DNA of 64,000 nt, taken from positions 101,395 to 165,394 of the forward strand of contig JBGSTD010000046.1 in the NCBI GenBank assembly GCA_041736675.1, written 5' to 3'. The stretch's first letter is position 1; each line of letters opens with the position of its first letter. The position numbers and the translations under genes are program-made. The notes beneath the pieces are model-generated. The model saw nothing but the letters and a program-made list of their open reading frames with translations, searched no databases and was not told where the DNA came from. Source of the stretch: Salaquimonas sp041736675 (GTDB lineage: Bacteria; Pseudomonadota; Alphaproteobacteria; Rhizobiales; Rhizobiaceae). Below are positions 61,349 through 64,000 of this stretch, piece after piece.

Positions 61349-63739
61349 CTAGGCCGCTCGAAACCTTTTTATTTCCGGATCAGGTTTATTGCCCTTGGGC
61401 ATCCCAACACCGGGATTAAACTGATCAGACTGGTAATTGATATACTTTCTCAACGCTACAAGCCCGTCCTTCGATTGTTGCACAAGCGTGTCAAGCAGAA
61501 CCATTTCGTCCTCCAAAACCGGATTGATCTCGATCTCCCGGGCTGATCTGGCAGCATTCCTGACACCAAACTGTTCCAACAGACCTGCGATCTTGTGTGC
61601 GATTTTACGAACTTCTTCATGATCACCCGCAACAGCGCTAATTTTCAGCGCGGGCAATGCGGCATCCATTTCATTGTGCACTTGGTTAACAAGTGTAATC
61701 AGCACCTGGGCATCGAGATCATCCCGCAAATCCTCGAGGAAACCGATGTCCAGCTCATTTTCCGCTTCAGCCGCCGCAGCAGCATTCAGTGAAGCTTCAA
61801 AACCAGCAGTTGAGCCTGCTGTCGCGTCGAATTCGCCCGCGAAGATTTTTTCCTGTGCTTTAAAGGCAGGCTTAGTACGATCTTCTTCAATCTGTTCAAT
61901 CAAGCGGGCAATATCGGCAAGTCGCACGGGCTTGCTCACATAGTGATCAAAGCCGGCCGCAAGCAATCTTTCCCTGTCCCGGGCAAAACTTTGCGCCGTC
62001 AAGGCAACATAGACCGAGTTTGCATTTACGCCCTCTTGGCGAAGCGCCTGCATGGCACCGACACCATTTGTGCGCGGCATTTGCACATCCAGCACGACAA
62101 TATCAAAATGCCTATTGCGGCCAAGTGCTATTGCATCATCCCCGCACTCGGCAGTCTCAATGACTGCACCGAAGTTCTCGAACATCTTGACAGCAACCAT
62201 CAAACTGGCTGGAGTATCATCCGCAATCAGCACGCGTTTTCCTGCGAGGCTGGCCTCATAATGCTTGTGGGAAGGAACAACTTTCACGCATTCTTCGGCT
62301 TCAGAAACATGCTCAAGATCAAGGTCGAATGAGAAGATCGTTCCATTGCCAGGCTCGCTGGCAAACTGGATTTTTCCGCCCATCAGATGAACAAGACGCT
62401 CCGAGATGGCAAGGCCAAGTCCGGTTGAGTTGCCACGCATTTCACCGGCATTTTCCCCCTGTTCAAACGGCTTGAACAATCTCTCGCGCATTTCCTTGGA
62501 AATGCCACTTCCAGTGTCACTGACAGCAAAACGAACAGTATAGTCAGTCGAACCTTTTTTGAGCAGATAAAAGCGAAGATGAACTTCACCATTTTGCGTG
62601 AACTTGTTGGCGTTCCCGGTTAGATTAAGCAAAACCTGCCTCAATCTGTCCGCATCGCCCATCACCATTTCAGGAAGCGAGGGATCAATCCTGACTGTCA
62701 TGCGATTGCCATTGGCTTCCGCAAGCACATCTGCAACTTCGCGAACTTCTTCAGCAAGTGCTGAAATCGAAAACGCGGAAGGTTTGAGCGGCAGTTTGCC
62801 AGCTTCCAGCCGTGTCATGTCCAGAATATCATTGATAAGCGTCAGCAATCCTTCAGAAGCCCGCAGGATTGTTCCGTTCATGCGGCGCTCTTCTCCGGGC
62901 ACCTTTCCTTGCAACAGCAATTCTGACAAACCGATAATCGCATTGAGCGGAGTGCGAATATCATGGCTCATCATCGCGAGAAATTCGGTCTTGGCACCGC
63001 TTGCCGCTGTAGCCTTGCGTGCCAGCAGTTCCATGCGCTGTGCCTGCGCTTCAGAAAGTGAGCGGGCCTTTTCGAGATCGGAACGGGACTCGTTTGCATC
63101 TTCTAGAAGATGACGGGCACGCCTTTCTGCCAAGATCAGGAAACTGAGCAACAACATCAAAAGGACAATTGAAGCCAGACCAAACCGGTGTAATTGTGCT
63201 TGTAGAAGATCGTTGTCCGACGAGAGCTTTTCGCGCTCACGGCGATCAGCATTCAAACTTTCCATGGTCAGACTTCTTAGCTTGTCGCTATAGGGTGCGA
63301 GAACTTCCAAAAGTGCTTTTCCTGCGGCTGCATCACCAGCGGCCGCGACACCTATCAAGCCGTCTGATTTTTGTAGAGCAGCATAATATTGCTCAAAAAC
63401 GGCTTTTTCTTTCGGAGCGTTTTCCAATTGAATTGCCAGTGAGCCGGTGCGGAAAATCATCGCCCTGCTCCACAACAGATCGAACTGCAGTGTCAGCCCC
63501 CTGTCCCCTTCAGGTTTCATTCCAAAGGCAATAGGCGCAAGACGCGATAGTGTTCGCGACAGCTCGATTTCACCTTGCGCAGCTGCCCATATCGTATTTT
63601 CCGGAATGCGGTAGCGGATGCTGTTTTGGACCTCCTTCAAATTGAGAAAAGCATTTACCGTAAACCCAACCGCGACCGAAAAGGCGGTCACGAATGCCAG
63701 TCTAATCAAGACGGTGAGCGTTGGGCGTGAGGTTCTCAT
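61349..63739 (-). CDS. Hybrid sensor histidine kinase with receiver and Hpt domains (SypF-like)
   Basis: The 796-residue protein has a helix (12-33), a periplasmic sensor region rich in helices (35-185), a second helix (186-204), a coiled coil, a HisKA domain with FLAMMSHDIRTPLNAIIG (His259), a HATPase (365-475; NLTGNANKFTQNG, DTGSGI, STGLGLA), a receiver (500-620; phosphorylated Asp551 in VVLDVQMP) and a C-terminal Hpt domain with KIAHKIAG (His715). This phosphorelay layout matches SypF. ATG at 63739 overlaps the stop codon of the oxidoreductase gene by four bases. It is followed by the response regulator after 83 bases. Confidence 0.94.
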   Translation of the reverse strand: MRTSRPTLTVLIRLAFVTAFSVAVGFTVNAFLNLKEVQNSIRYRIPENTIWAAAQGEIELSRTLSRLAPIAFGMKPEGDRGLTLQFDLLWSRAMIFRTGSLAIQLENAPKEKAVFEQYYAALQKSDGLIGVAAAGDAAAGKALLEVLAPYSDKLRSLTMESLNADRREREKLSSDNDLLQAQLHRFGLASIVLLMLLLSFLILAERRARHLLEDANESRSDLEKARSLSEAQAQRMELLARKATAASGAKTEFLAMMSHDIRTPLNAIIGLSELLLQGKVPGEERRMNGTILRASEGLLTLINDILDMTRLEAGKLPLKPSAFSISALAEEVREVADVLAEANGNRMTVRIDPSLPEMVMGDADRLRQVLLNLTGNANKFTQNGEVHLRFYLLKKGSTDYTVRFAVSDTGSGISKEMRERLFKPFEQGENAGEMRGNSTGLGLAISERLVHLMGGKIQFASEPGNGTIFSFDLDLEHVSEAEECVKVVPSHKHYEASLAGKRVLIADDTPASLMVAVKMFENFGAVIETAECGDDAIALGRNRHFDIVVLDVQMPRTNGVGAMQALRQEGVNANSVYVALTAQSFARDRERLLAAGFDHYVSKPVRLADIARLIEQIEEDRTKPAFKAQEKIFAGEFDATAGSTAGFEASLNAAAAAEAENELDIGFLEDLRDDLDAQVLITLVNQVHNEMDAALPALKISAVAGDHEEVRKIAHKIAGLLEQFGVRNAARSAREIEINPVLEDEMVLLDTLVQQSKDGLVALRKYINYQSDQFNPGVGMPKGNKPDPEIKRFRAA

Positions 63740-64000
63740 TTGAAGCTGACCGCTCCAACTTGCCAAACCCATTTGAAGTTGTGACGTTCATCTTGCAGTT
63801 CAGAAAAGTCATCACGCGGGTAAATCACCCATGCAGGTCCTTTGTCCCGAACGGACATGCGCTCGCCATTTTGGCGAAGTGCAAGAAGCACGGGATATTT
63901 TCGGGCTTCCGAAACATCTATTTCGGCTTCGTAGTTATTGATCGCCTTGACGACGATGCGGGTGCTTTCCGGCGCAAACTGGTCAACCAACCTGGATAGC
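63736..64000 (-). CDS. Molybdopterin-dependent oxidoreductase-like protein, C-terminal part
   Basis: The reading frame enters from the right edge and encodes about 88 residues. The YPVLLALRQNGERMSVRDKGPAWVIYPRDD region (in part) resembles the C-terminus of the sulfite-oxidase-type molybdopterin-binding domain, and it ends with KWVWQVGAV. The start and any cofactor-binding Cys lie outside the window, so this is a family-level reading. The stop overlaps the start of the hybrid kinase (ATGA), so the two are translationally coupled. Confidence 0.7.
   Translation of the reverse strand, partial: LSRLVDQFAPESTRIVVKAINNYEAEIDVSEARKYPVLLALRQNGERMSVRDKGPAWVIYPRDDFSELQDERHNFKWVWQVGAVSFK

Noticed and set aside
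1..64000. tRNA genes, CRISPR arrays, insertion sequences, prophage genes
   Set aside because: No cloverleaf-like gap, repeat-spacer pattern, transposase or phage gene was seen; gaps between genes are mostly short.

Overview
The window comes from an alphaproteobacterium, most likely a marine member of the Hyphomicrobiales with only moderate GC content. The evidence is gene content and order: a PleC/DivJ-type histidine kinase next to cobT, the DUF1289 and TIGR02281 pair, and adenine deaminase, penicillin-acylase and AlkD-type genes in a chromosomal setting. Genus cannot be read from the sequence. I see no rRNA, tRNA, CRISPR array, transposase or prophage genes.

Layout. Positions 1-6.5 kb: the 3' part of a class I fumarase, four secreted or membrane proteins of unknown function, a PLP aminotransferase and a zinc-ribbon protein that diverge around a perfect 13-bp inverted repeat. 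6.5-14 kb: molybdenum cofactor genes (moaA, fdhD, mobA, mobB, moeA) with two transporters and a cytochrome b561. 14-29 kb: housekeeping and stress genes (adenine deaminase, penicillin acylase, AlkD-like glycosylase, Lrp regulator, uracil-DNA glycosylase-like protein, GST, thermonuclease, histidine kinase, cobT, aspartic protease, J-domain protein, TauE/SafE, L,D-transpeptidase, DusA). 29-40 kb: a surface-glycan decoration block with rfbB, rfbA, a WecE-type aminotransferase, three methyltransferases, a dolichol-phosphate-type GT2, a PhyH dioxygenase, an acetyltransferase and a WbqC-type protein. rmlC and rmlD are absent, so the likely product is a dTDP-4-amino-4,6-dideoxyhexose and not rhamnose.

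40-64 kb is the most interesting part: an exopolysaccharide locus with its own control circuit. It encodes a GT2/sugar-transferase fusion, glycosyltransferases, a STAS protein, a lipoprotein, a six-SLBB export protein, a P-loop ATPase with a degenerate Walker A, a flippase, an O-antigen-ligase-type protein, glmS, an acyltransferase, a second lipoprotein and a Wzz-type protein. Embedded in it is a single protein with RsbW-like kinase, receiver and PP2C phosphatase domains, the same domain order as SypE of Vibrio fischeri; the STAS protein matches SypA. At the end lie a sigma-54 response regulator (SypG-like) and a hybrid histidine kinase with receiver and Hpt domains (SypF-like). The DNA supports the link: six sites with sigma-54 -24/-12 geometry (GG-N10-GC) sit directly upstream of the polysaccharide operons, and two TTTGCAAA-centred palindromes lie between two divergent ones. 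I infer a syp-like, sigma-54-driven, partner-switch-controlled polysaccharide system in an alphaproteobacterium.
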